A program made the position numbers and the translations under genes. From the NCBI GenBank assembly GCA_041908765.1, contig JAYREU010000069.1, forward strand, positions 1 to 24,919: a DNA stretch of 24,919 nt, in the 5' to 3' direction. Under the pieces are notes generated by a model. It did no database searches, had not been told where the DNA came from, and was given only the letters and a program-made list of their open reading frames with translations. Position 1 is the first letter of the stretch; the number at the start of each line of letters is the position of its first letter. Below, piece after piece: positions 1 to 7,739 of this stretch. This stretch comes from CAYUST01 sp041908765. Lineage in GTDB: Bacteria; Patescibacteriota; Gracilibacteria; Absconditabacterales; Absconditicoccaceae.

Positions 1-1975
1 CTGTATCTTTTTTATTTGTCTTGTTATCTTTTTTATCTTTTGATGTATCCTTGCAGGTAGTACACTGATTTTTACATGCTATAGGATTTTTGCCACTAGC
101 TAGGCACGAAGCAAGACAGTCACTATTGGTATGACAGAGATCAAGATCCTCACTCTCAATATTAGTTAGTACGATAAATTTGTCTTTCGTATCCTTTTTT
201 TCATCTATTTCAGGAGTAATTGTTTCTTCGCAAATTGTCTTGCTACAAGCAACTTTACAACTTAATGGATTTCATCCTACCATAATACATTTACTCAAAC
301 AGGTAAGATTTAATTGTTCAGTACATACTTGCTCACTGTGCTGAGTATCAGTATTCGATATTGGTTGTATAACTTTATTCTTCTTGTCTTTGTTCTTGTC
401 GTCCGACTTAGGAAATGTGTCAATTTTTTCAGATTTTCATTTCTGTATATTATTAGATTCATTTTTTTCTACAGATATTAGTGTATTGATCCCTGATACA
501 GTAGTTGCAGTATCCACTTGTGAACTGCTAAGCACTTCAGCTTGTATGTCTTTTTTATCATCCTTCTCATGTGAATGTACATCAGTATGGTCATGATCTG
601 ATGAAGGATCAGTATTTTCATCTTCATGTTCATGTTCTGCCCCAACGTTGTCAGTATTTTCTTCCATAGTCCCCGTCTCTGCAACGGTATGTGAACCAGG
701 CTCTGCTAGTCCACAGTAGACTTCACATGATTGTCGGTTATTGATTTTTTGCATTCTTTTTTCATACGTTGAACAATAGTTCATACAAGCATCATATCTT
801 TCATGACAATCTACGCTAAAGATGAAGCTATAGTTTTCTCCAAATCCATCTACAAAATCAATTTTTTCAAGTCCGTAGAGATCTCCTTGTATTGCTAAGG
901 TAAGCGCATCTCCTGTATCCACAAGGGTTGTTTCCATATGCATATCTACCGCTTTGCCCATTTCTGTGATGAACGTAGCAAGCGTTTCTAATTTTTGTTC
1001 ATTGGGTACTTGATATTTATTGCCTTGGAGTGAGATAGAAACTATGTTCCAAGAAGTTGCTTCTCCTGGCAACAATACTTCTGTTGTACAGACTTGTGGT
1101 TGTTCAATTTCTACTTTTTCATTCTCAATAGCTTCATTTCAAAGCATTACTGATGTGCCGGTATCAGTTGTTCACACAACTGCAGAACTCAGACTATCAC
1201 TACTTTCACCGGTGAGCACATCACCCGTTGATGCCCCAACTGTTGTGTCGTCTGAAATACGGAGTTCATTGACTACTACTACTTCTGGCTCATCATCTGC
1301 TTCTTCAGCTTCTTCAGCACCTATCTCTTCAGTCGTTTCTGCGTTATTGACAATAATCTCCGTCACTCCATCAGTCGTCTGCATAATTACTCCATCAGTG
1401 ATAGACTGTGCTATAAGTTGTTCAATACTACCATCAGCGGGTGCGTCCTCGGTAGTCGTAGCACATTCTCCTTGCATAGCTTGGACGAGACAAACTTCTT
1501 GTGATGCATCAGGTTGTTGCATACATGTTTCAAACAAGGATTCACTGATGCAACTATCACTAATATCTGATACCAAAGCAAACTGTGGGTTCAATCCCAG
1601 CATCACCAAGAGGAACAGGAGATAATTGACCAAAACGCTTTTAAACAAGACATTTACTATGAGTAGTTTAGCTCACGTAACAGCGTATCCCAATGCATGT
1701 CCAAACGCTGTGTGCGTGACAAGCATTTTGAGTCCAGTTAGTCCGAAAACTACCCATTTAGCTCTCAGGATAGATCATAAGTGAATATGCTTATTGTAGT
1801 ATGCTCTTAGCTCTTGCACATGCTGTGCAAAAGAGTGTTGTGAGGTGACTGATGATTGATCTGCAAACGCATGAAATACCTTGTCATGTTCAGTTTTCCA
1901 ATAGGCAAAAAACTGCTTGCAAGCAGCTAGAATACGTGTTCAAAAATGGTTAGTCTGATTTCCGTGTTCTCCCAT
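1..1975 (-). CDS. Large membrane-anchored Cys-rich, His/Asp-rich surface protein (C-terminus beyond window)
   Basis: The frame is open from ATG at 1975 to the left edge when TGA is read as Gly (TGA at 1940, 1775, 1673, 1172, 1139, 437 and 272), giving at least 658 residues with the 3' end missing. A charged cytosolic-looking N-terminus of about 100 residues is followed by hydrophobic segments (about residues 80-130). Next comes an acidic Thr/Ser/Glu-rich stretch, a His/Asp/Glu-rich run (about residues 455-485) that could bind metal, and a Lys/Asp-rich tail. Three units carry paired CxxxC motifs: CMNYC...CEVYC, CLSKC-x9-CKVAC and CLASC-x9-CKNQC. The N-terminal membrane module resembles that of the protein at 6153-6701. 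An in-frame TAA at 2012 lies upstream of the chosen ATG; no clear Shine-Dalgarno was seen. It follows the DUF916-like gene by 84 bp on the same strand, so cotranscription is plausible. I do not recognise the family. Confidence 0.75.
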
Positions 1976-2059
1976 GAAAGTGGGTAGCAATAAAGGAACC
2001 TTTTGTACTCCTTATTGTACCCAACACCTTGAGAAAAACAAGTTAGGAGAGAATTATCT

Positions 2060-3052
2060 CTATTTATGAGTTGACAAAAACTTAAATTTACGTACACCAA
2101 CTATGGTGAGCAGACTTATAATGATGAGTCCCGCAAGGAGTACTTTGGGAAGAAAAAACTGCTTTCGTTGCAGGTGAATTTCTCTGATTTCTGTATATTC
2201 CTCAGGTATTTTGATGAGTGGTTGATCCGCAATACCAAGTGAGGAATACGCTAATGTCATACGTGCTGTAGCTTGGAGAGTCATTTTAGCGTCAATGGGA
2301 AGTGAACAGACAAGTACCTCCTTCTGGCCTGACGGAACATCTTTTGTTATGATAGCTGAATACGTGTGTGTGCCTCGTCAATAAGTAGTAACCTCACATT
2401 TGGCAGCAACACGTGAGTCAATAGTCCCGGTATTGATGAGTTCAACAGCCATAACGCCAGATCATTCAGCGATTGAAAGAAATCCAGGTACATGTTGCTT
2501 CGGAGGAAAGAGGACATCTTGTGGGTATTGCGTGGTAAGTGAACGTTTGAGTGGTGGTGTAAGATTAGCCCAAATAACGTGTGCATAGCGATAAATCATC
2601 GAAATTCCCTCACCACCAGAGAGTTGTCCCGCATCAAAGTATGCAATACATCCATATTGCTCGCCCGTAAGCGTATCTGGAAATTGAATAGTCGGTTGAA
2701 ATCTGCGTGATTCCTTGGGTCACAATGTCACTTCATTGGGTATGCCAGAGACGTATTTGCCAAATCTTTCAATTTCTCCTTCAAGTCAACAACTGCCTAA
2801 GCCACTTTCGGTTTTCTCCCCATCTACTACTGCCAAACGCATCGTCATAGGTTCATCACGGAGATTGATAGCATCCATACAAAATGTCCCGATCAATCCA
2901 GCGGGGACGTCCAATCTCCATGCAGTTGCCTCTCCTACTTTGGGATCATCTGGCACACAAAACCTGACCATAATATTCTCATTGACTGCGAAGCCAAGTG
3001 AACTACCCCATCCAATACTACTTATCAATATACCAAAGATGATTTTTTTCAT
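2060..3052 (-). CDS. Single-pass surface protein, DUF916/DUF3324 (WxL-interacting protein)-like
   Basis: 330 residues with TGA as Gly and a TAG stop. A signal peptide (residues 1-22) precedes two beta-rich extracellular domains, one TM helix (about 300-320) and a short basic tail. The first domain has the pattern Cys-x-Asp-x2-Asn, then a Val-Asp strand, then 'YGCIAYF' after a proline-containing strand. The paralogues at 3960-5075 and 19061-20185 share this pattern. Its order resembles the DUF916 plus DUF3324 architecture of Firmicutes WxL-interacting proteins (about 340 residues, C-terminal TM), which bind peptidoglycan and WxL proteins; I infer this from motif order and neighbours. The start is set by AGGAG about 9 nt upstream of ATG, the only convincing Shine-Dalgarno in the window. 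A promoter lies at 3098-3125. This is the most divergent of the three paralogues and lacks the long charged tail. Confidence 0.7.
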
Positions 3053-3097
3053 ACTAACTACTCCTATAAAAACAAAATATACATTTATATACCTCTT

Positions 3098-3127
3098 TAT
3101 ATAGCAAAACGCTCTGCTCTTGCAAGA
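3098..3127 (-). promoter_or_regulatory. Promoter of the 2060-3052 gene with palindrome over the -35
   Basis: Read on the minus strand, TTGCAA (3120-3125) lies 16 bp upstream of TATATA (3098-3103), about 45 nt before the ATG at 3052. The perfect 14-bp palindrome GCTCTTGCAAGAGC (3114-3127) covers the -35 box and is a candidate operator. Confidence 0.45.
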
Positions 3128-3168
3128 GCGAACCTGCATACCAGAAAAGAATAGTTTGTCATTTTCGT

Positions 3169-3204
3169 AAAAAAAGGGGCCCCGACAAAGTCGGGGCCCC
3201 TTTT
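3169..3204 (-). terminator. Rho-independent terminator of the 3224-3829 gene
   Basis: A perfect 11-bp GC-rich stem (3176-3186 with 3190-3200, loop of three bases) is followed on the minus strand by seven T (3169-3175). It ends transcription of the small secreted protein gene and separates it from the next promoter. Confidence 0.9.
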
Positions 3205-3223
3205 GAGAAAGCTACCTATACTA

Positions 3224-3829
3224 TTAACAAGCTAAACATGTTACTGTAAACGTACCAGTGTATTGCGTTACCGCAGTATTGGCAGGAATAATCAAAGCGT
3301 GATTTAGCAGTACTCAATAATCTCCGCCGATGCCATTATTGATACCACCATGGCTAATGACCGTCTGAGCTGTTGCAAGGTTAGTATCCTTTGGCCAGTT
3401 AATAATTTGCGGATTTGATGGTGAGTCATTGAATCTAAAGAGAAGATCCGCGCCAGAGAAGACAAGTGCGGAGGCTGGAATTGGTGTTCAGCCAATTGCA
3501 CCTGTCATTCATGAGGCAATAACTTGAACCACCCACTCAACCTTTATACAAGGATTACTTGCATATATATAATAGTCCTCATTTCCAGAACCAGAAGTCG
3601 GTGTTCTCAATATACCATTACCTCCACCTGTTTTGGTCCCTTGGTTTGTCTTGGTTTGCCCATAGACATCTGATGCCGAAAAAGTTCCAAAATCAATATT
3701 ATAAGCCTCTGCAGTAACTCCCAAAATACAAGAACCTGGAGAAAGTGATGTCGTTTCTGCATTTACCCTTCAAAAAATTCAAATTGTAGCAATCGCCAGA
3801 ATTCCCAAATTAAGTAATACTCTCTCCAT
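3224..3829 (-). CDS. Small secreted beta-type surface protein, WxL-like, paralogue 1
   Basis: 201 residues with TGA as Gly (five TGA codons: 3779, 3770, 3509, 3488, 3314) and a TAA stop. A short signal peptide ends at about residue 25 (VNA-ET). The mature protein has a Cys soon after cleavage, the core 'YNIDFGTFSASDVYGQTK', a Cys in 'SNPC', a 'EWVVQVIASGMTG' strand, an 'FSGADLLFRFNDSP' strand, and ends in Cys-Leu-Ala-Cys-stop. The order 'DFG... W-x-V-x-V... Y-x-G' near the end is reminiscent of the WxL cell-wall-binding domain (PF13731), but the final Trp-x-Leu is replaced by CxxC; this is inference. It is a paralogue of 5244-5870, 17541-18179 and 18316-18939. It has its own promoter (3861-3888) and terminator, so it is monocistronic. 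The ATG lacks a Shine-Dalgarno. Confidence 0.75.
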
Positions 3830-3860
3830 GTGATTATAAGGGAATAAAACTGTTTTGCTA

Positions 3861-3888
3861 ATTATAATTAAATATATTAATTAGTCAA
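3861..3888 (-). promoter_or_regulatory. Sigma70-type promoter of the 3224-3829 gene
   Basis: On the minus strand TTGACT (3883-3888) is separated by 16 bp from a perfect TATAAT (3861-3866). The predicted transcript start near 3854 gives a 5' leader of about 25 nt. Confidence 0.75.
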
Positions 3889-3904
3889 TTTATATGACAA
3901 AAAA

Positions 3905-3937
3905 ACTCCTCAAAATGACTCCTCAAAATGAGGAGTC
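3905..3937 (-). terminator. Terminator of the 3960-5075 gene with duplicated arm
   Basis: A 9-bp perfect stem (3917-3925 with 3929-3937) is followed on the minus strand by a second copy of the 3' arm (3905-3912) that leads directly into a T-run. The 5' arm can therefore pair with either copy, and the distal pairing gives the classical stem plus T-tract. Confidence 0.7.
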
Positions 3938-3959
3938 TCTTATAGTTACACATTTTCTG

Positions 3960-5075
3960 TTACTGAGTATTGCCATGGTCTGCCTTTCGCTTCTTGAGTT
4001 CTTCAAGTTCTTTCTCTTCGTCGTGATGATGTTTGCGAGATCTATTGATCAAATGTATGATCAAGAGAAGCACTATCAATACACCAACCAACCACCATGG
4101 GAAGACAAAGAAGGTTTTGCTAACATTGATGGTCTTCTTCTCCAACAATTTTTCTGTAATAAACTCAGTTCTAAATTCTGATACTGCATTGTGAGTCACC
4201 GTCATATCTACCGTGAACCACATCTTGTACCATGGCAACGCAGGAATTTCATATCTGACATCACCATTTCCTTCTGGTCCAACGGTCTTGGTTTGAGGAG
4301 CAAGTTCAGTTACTTTTTTCAGAACATCAGTCACGGTACCTTGAACCTCCACATTTTCATCCAAGCCACCGATATTTTTGAACCCAACAGCAATCAAATA
4401 ACCTCCATTAGTTTGTTTGCTAATATGCATTGGTTCACTTACTAAGTTATACCCATCAATATCCTCAACAGCACTCAATTCCAAACCAACATCTACTTTG
4501 CTATCTACAAATACTTCCATAGCTAAAGCATTGCGAACCAAGGTAGTCATCCCAGCCTTTTTTAGTTTTTCTCCGTAAACTTTATCATTGTAGACTGAAA
4601 CACATCAATAAACAGTGCCTGCCGCACTTGCTGGCATTTTGATTTCTGGTTCAATTCTTTGAAAACTAAATGCAGGTACTTTGTACGTGATATCATATCA
4701 AGTTACATACTGTCCAAAAACTCCTCTCGTGTCTTCTGCACTACAACCTATCACTCCTCAAACATCATCTTTCTTCGCATCTACAAAACTTACATGAATA
4801 GTTGCATCTTGATCTAACTGGTTAAGTAAATCAACACACAACTTTGTAGTTTTTCAAGGTGAAACTGCTATTTTGAGGGATTTAGCCTCACCTTGTGTTT
4901 CATTCTTGCTATCACAAAACCTAGCATATAAACCTAAACTTGTATCATTTGCGTCATACTTGATTGCTCATGTTATCGTTTCCGAAGGAGCTGCATGTAC
5001 TAAAAATGAGGTGCTCGGCATCCATATGGTCAAAGCACTTAAAAAAAGAAGAAAAATAAATCTAAGGGATTGCAT
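3960..5075 (-). CDS. Single-pass surface protein, DUF916/DUF3324-like, paralogue with charged tail
   Basis: 371 residues with TGA as Gly (TGA at 4968, 4854, 4758, 4698, 4605) and a TAA stop at 3960. It has a signal peptide (about 1-29) and a Cys-containing first beta domain with 'CVDLLNQ' and 'YGCVSVYND'. A second domain follows, with 'VGFKN-GGLDE' and 'ELAPQTKTVGP' segments. The juxtamembrane motif 'FFVFPWW' precedes a TM helix (about 320-341) and a His/Lys/Glu-rich cytosolic tail of about 29 residues. It is very close to 19061-20185 over the second domain and TM region and weakly related to 2060-3052. Length and layout match Firmicutes WxL-interacting proteins (DUF916-DUF3324-TM-tail), so I infer a wall- or partner-binding anchor for the small secreted proteins encoded beside it. 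Its own promoter is at 5107-5136. The first ATG gives a normal signal peptide; an in-frame TAA lies at 5082. Confidence 0.75.
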
Positions 5076-5106
5076 TGTTAGTTAATAACTAAGATAAAAT
5101 TCTATC

Positions 5107-5136
5107 ATTGTATATCTATATGATGCTGTAGTGCAA
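5107..5136 (-). promoter_or_regulatory. Promoter of the 3960-5075 gene
   Basis: On the minus strand TTGCAC (5131-5136), an 18-bp spacer and TACAAT (5107-5112) place the transcript start about 25 nt before the ATG at 5075. Confidence 0.55.
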
Positions 5137-5200
5137 GCTTAAATTATTAATAGTTAAAATCAAATTTAGCCATATATAATTATGTAATAAATTATAAAAA

Positions 5201-5226
5201 AAAGAGGGGCGCGGCCCTCTTTTTTA
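5201..5226. terminator. Rho-independent terminator of the 5244-5870 gene
   Basis: An 8-bp stem (5201-5208 with 5215-5222) is flanked by A-runs and T-runs on both sides, so it could act in both directions. It lies 18 bp downstream of the TAG of the minus-strand small secreted protein gene. Confidence 0.85.
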
Positions 5227-5243
5227 GAATTCATAGTTTGAAA

Positions 5244-5870
5244 CTAACAACCAACACAAGTAACGTTAATCGCACCAGTATAGTAAGTTACAGCTTGACC
5301 TTGTGGAATAGTGATAGTATGAGTGAACTTTCTACCGAAATCACCACCAAGACCATTGTTTTCTGCAGTTTTTGTGATAACTGTTCTAGATGATGCAAGA
5401 TCAGTTGAAGCTGTAAAGTCAGCAGCAGATACTGTTGCGTTAGCAGGAGAATCGTTGAATCTAAACAATGTGTTAGCACCTGAGAACATTTGAGCAGTAG
5501 GTGCAATTGTAGTACCTGTTACATAACCAGTCATAGTTGTAGCAATAATAGTGACACTCCAACTCACATCATCTGGACATGGATTAGTTACATACACGAA
5601 GTAGTCAGCACCACCACCACCGAAGGTAGGAGTTTTTGAACCACCACCACCACTCTTAGTACCAGCATTTACTTTAGTAGATGAATAAACATCTGATGCA
5701 AGGAAGGTACCATAAGCAATGTCATAAATAGTTGCTGATGGGTTTGTAGCACAAGCTGCAGGAGTAAGAGTAGTTGTTTCTGCAGAAGCTTTACCAACGT
5801 TAGCTGTAGTCAAGAGCAAAGCTCCTGCTACGATTGCTGCACCAAGTGCAACGTTAAATAATTTTTTCAT
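5244..5870 (-). CDS. Small secreted beta-type surface protein, WxL-like, paralogue 2 (probably highly expressed)
   Basis: 208 residues, TAG stop. A classical signal peptide (MKKLFNVALG..., cleavage near KASA-ET) precedes a Cys, the core 'YDIAYGTFLASDVYSSTK', two Gly runs, 'TNPC', 'VSWSVTIIATTMTG', 'FSGANTLFRFNDSPAN' and the terminal Cys-Val-Gly-Cys-stop. It is a paralogue of 3224-3829, 17541-18179 and 18316-18939. All 23 glycines use GGN and none TGA, in contrast to its siblings. With a near-consensus promoter (6017-6045), a long leader and a strong terminator, this points to high expression, perhaps as a major surface protein (inference). WxL-like is a structural-order argument only; another secreted beta-sandwich family is possible. 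ATG at 5870 was chosen because it gives the signal peptide; no Shine-Dalgarno is visible. Confidence 0.8.
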   Translation of the reverse strand: MKKLFNVALGAAIVAGALLLTTANVGKASAETTTLTPAACATNPSATIYDIAYGTFLASDVYSSTKVNAGTKSGGGGSKTPTFGGGGADYFVYVTNPCPDDVSWSVTIIATTMTGYVTGTTIAPTAQMFSGANTLFRFNDSPANATVSAADFTASTDLASSRTVITKTAENNGLGGDFGRKFTHTITIPQGQAVTYYTGAINVTCVGC

Positions 5871-6010
5871 TGTGTTTTTGTAAAGAATAATAAATACAAA
5901 GAGACAAGATTGGAGTAATAGGCCGCGCACACTATTGACCTAGACCCTGCTCTCAAACGAAAAGACGTCTCTTCGTCCCGTTTATATTCCAATGAATATA
6001 TCCGGAGACA
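5871..6010 (-). promoter_or_regulatory. Long structured 5' leader of the 5244-5870 gene
   Basis: About 140 nt separate the predicted transcript start from the ATG, against about 25 nt for other surface genes on this strand. The leader contains an inverted repeat TATATTC/GAATATA (5983-5989 with 5994-6000) and a second imperfect hairpin around the palindrome AGACGTCT (5963-5970, arms 5955-5982). It may stabilise the mRNA or regulate translation; no known riboswitch was recognised. Confidence 0.4.
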
Positions 6011-6016
6011 GTGATG

Positions 6017-6045
6017 ATTTTAAGGAAAGTTATTTAATTTGTCAA
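6017..6045 (-). promoter_or_regulatory. Strong sigma70-type promoter of the 5244-5870 gene
   Basis: On the minus strand a consensus TTGACA (6040-6045), a 17-bp spacer and TAAAAT (6017-6022). The -35 sits in the sequence AATTTGACAAATTA, which recurs at the promoters at 17484 and 18196 on the other flank. Confidence 0.8.
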
Positions 6046-6152
6046 ATTTCGTAGCACATTTTTTGCAAAATAATTGTCTGTATATATAATGATAAGGTGA
6101 GGGAAAATAAAAAAATGCTCTCAAGATATTTTTACACTATATAATTTGTACT

Positions 6153-6701
6153 ATGTACTTCGAATTCCACAAACCCATTCCCCTTTGGAAAAAGATCCTG
6201 CATGCTAAGTTGCACATCTTGTGACTTATTGGTCTGAAGATGCTCGTGGCTAAGGCCTTTATTGTACACTTTTTGGCGGCTAAAGCAGTGTTCGCTGCAG
6301 AAACCGTGTTAGCGTTTGGTGCAGGTATGGCACCTATGTTTTCATTTGCTGCTACACCGACTGTCATACAAGCTCTCCCCGAGCACAATGTTGCTGCTCA
6401 AGAAAATACTGTTGCTGATACAATTGCACAACAGAATAAAGGAATTATCATCGATGCATCTCTCAAGGAGCAAAACAAAGATATCATTGCACAAGGTGCA
6501 CAAAATAGCGATACCATTGAAAATCAAAATGTCAGTTCAAAAAGAATACAACCCAAAACTACACCAGAAGCAAAAAAAGAGGTCAGGTCAACTAGCGCTG
6601 CCGGTATCACTACTCTCAGAGGATATACAGATCAAGAACGATACAGATTACATCCTGAACTCAAACCATCGGTGTTTAAACAGATTGAGAATAGTTTGTA
6701 A
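6153..6701 (+). CDS. Small membrane/secreted protein of unknown function, Asn/Gln-rich
   Basis: 182 residues with one TGA glycine (6222) and a TAA stop. The N-terminal 60 residues hold a short basic segment and a long hydrophobic region. The rest is polar (Asn, Gln, Ala, Lys), low in aromatics and probably flexible. Residues 15-35 ('ILHAKLHILGLIGLKMLV') closely match the N-terminal membrane module of the Cys-rich protein at 1-1975 ('ILRAKWVVFGLTGLKMLV'), suggesting a shared targeting module. A TATAAT box (6140-6145) ends 7 nt before the ATG, so the transcript may be leaderless; the matching -35 is poor. The alternative ATG at 6240 would discard the conserved segment. The 3' end abuts a repeat element (6708-6828). 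Function not recognised. Confidence 0.6.
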
Positions 6702-6707
6702 AAAATA

Positions 6708-6828
6708 TTTCCCCCCTGTGAAGGGGGCGAAGTGCCTACAAGGTAGATTATGGGGGGGGTTTTAGGAACGGGATAAGAAAAATTTACTTTAAAACCCCCT
6801 CTCACTCCCCCTTCACAGGGGGAGAAAG
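6708..6828. repeat. MITE-like palindromic repeat, copy 1
   Basis: About 120 bp. Each end carries the palindrome CCCCCTGTGAAGGGGG or its complement (6712-6727 and 6807-6822), followed inward by G-runs ending in GGGTTTTA and their complements. The same layout in the opposite orientation occurs at 11771-11887, and a partial copy at 7675-7722. It carries no gene of its own but overlaps the 3' end of lgt. The hairpins could also terminate transcription of the genes converging here. Confidence 0.75.
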
Positions 6829-7638
6829 GAAGAGCAATATCCCCATTCCTGCTCCTGCCATCACCAACATCAACCACTGGCTGACGGATAATCAGGAGAT
6901 TATTTCTGTAGCAGGCAATTCTTTGGCCCATTCCAACAAAAACCTAATCAGCGCGTAGCCAATACAATATATCCCCGCCAGGAGCCCTGGCGCGGATTTT
7001 TTTTGGACATACACATAATTGAACAAGAACAACATAAGTATTCGTAGGAATAGTCACTCACCTGCTGCCTGGAGTAGATTGACGTTCACTCTTGCCACGA
7101 GATCTACTTGTGGATACAGCACCTCCAATCACATACTACGCACGAGTTCTTGCCAACCTTGTGACAAACTAGCGACCGTACGCCCCACCAGTTCTTGATT
7201 GAGAAAGTTACCAACTCTCCCGAGTAAACTTCCCAAGGGTACGACACACAAGACGCACTCTCCCAAAATAAGGAGTTCCTGCCAACTCAGTTTTCGTTTG
7301 CGCATCGATCGTATGAGGGCAATTACTACACCTATAAACCCGCCAACAAAACTCATGCCTCCTTGTCGTATTTGGAGTATTTCCCACAAGTGTTGTTGAT
7401 AGTACGACCACTCATAGAAAAAAATATGTCCTAGTCTTCCTCACAACAGCACTCCGAGCATGACAGCAACTATGAGATCTTCACTATGTTGCACCAAAAA
7501 AGACTGGAGATGGGGATATCTCTGCATAGTCTTTCTTTGGATGAGTAACCAGAAAAAGAAATATCCAAAAGCGAAGGTGATAGCATAGAAAATGCCATAT
7601 CGATATACGGGCCATCAATAGATATCAAAAGCAATCAT
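6748..7638 (-). CDS. lgt: Prolipoprotein diacylglyceryl transferase (Lgt), repeat-derived C-terminus
   Basis: 296 residues with TGA as Gly; multi-pass inner-membrane enzyme that transfers diacylglycerol from phosphatidylglycerol to the lipobox Cys of prolipoproteins. Recognised from 'RQGGMSFVGGFIGV' (family QGGMSFHGG), 'GSLLGRVGNFLNQELVGR' (family GRIGNFxNxExxG) and the C-terminal 'GYALIRFLLE...LSVSQW' helices. The His of the HGG motif (His103 in E. coli, needed for activity) is Val98 here, so activity is uncertain. The last ~28 residues, from 'SPPVKGEGEG' on, are encoded by the repeat at 6708-6828, so the native stop was probably lost by insertion. It is the third gene of a minus-strand series serS / coiled-coil protein / lgt, with 101 bp before it that include a partial repeat. 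ATG at 7638 follows an upstream in-frame TAA at 7660. Confidence 0.88.
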
Positions 7639-7674
7639 GGGTGAATGAAGAATAAAGTTTTACATAGTTGATTG

Positions 7675-7722
7675 AAACCCCCGGCTCATTTCTCTCGCCA
7701 CCCCCCTTCACAGGGGGGTAAA
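7675..7722. repeat. MITE-like palindromic repeat, partial copy 2
   Basis: About 48 bp matching one end of the element at 6708-6828: AAACCCCC, a spacer, then the palindrome CCCCCCTTCACAGGGGGG (7691-7708). It lies between lgt and the coiled-coil gene; the other half is absent. Confidence 0.6.
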
Positions 7723-7739
7723 ACTCTCCCATTATCGCC

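Noticed and set aside
1580..1605. GGGTTCAATCCC resembling a tRNA T-arm
   Set aside because: No cloverleaf can be built around it and it lies within a coding region.
2347..2586. Minus-strand open frame of 79 codons
   Set aside because: It is out of frame with, and wholly inside, the recoded 2060-3052 gene; it has no motif support.
6833..6957. A plus-strand open stretch that looked like the severed tail of the 6153-6701 gene beyond the repeat
   Set aside because: The minus strand of this stretch encodes the conserved last helices of Lgt in frame, so the plus-strand frame is a shadow.
6976..7009. Hairpin plus T-run (CGCCAGG...CCTGGCG) as a plus-strand terminator
   Set aside because: It lies inside the lgt coding sequence and no plus-strand gene ends there.
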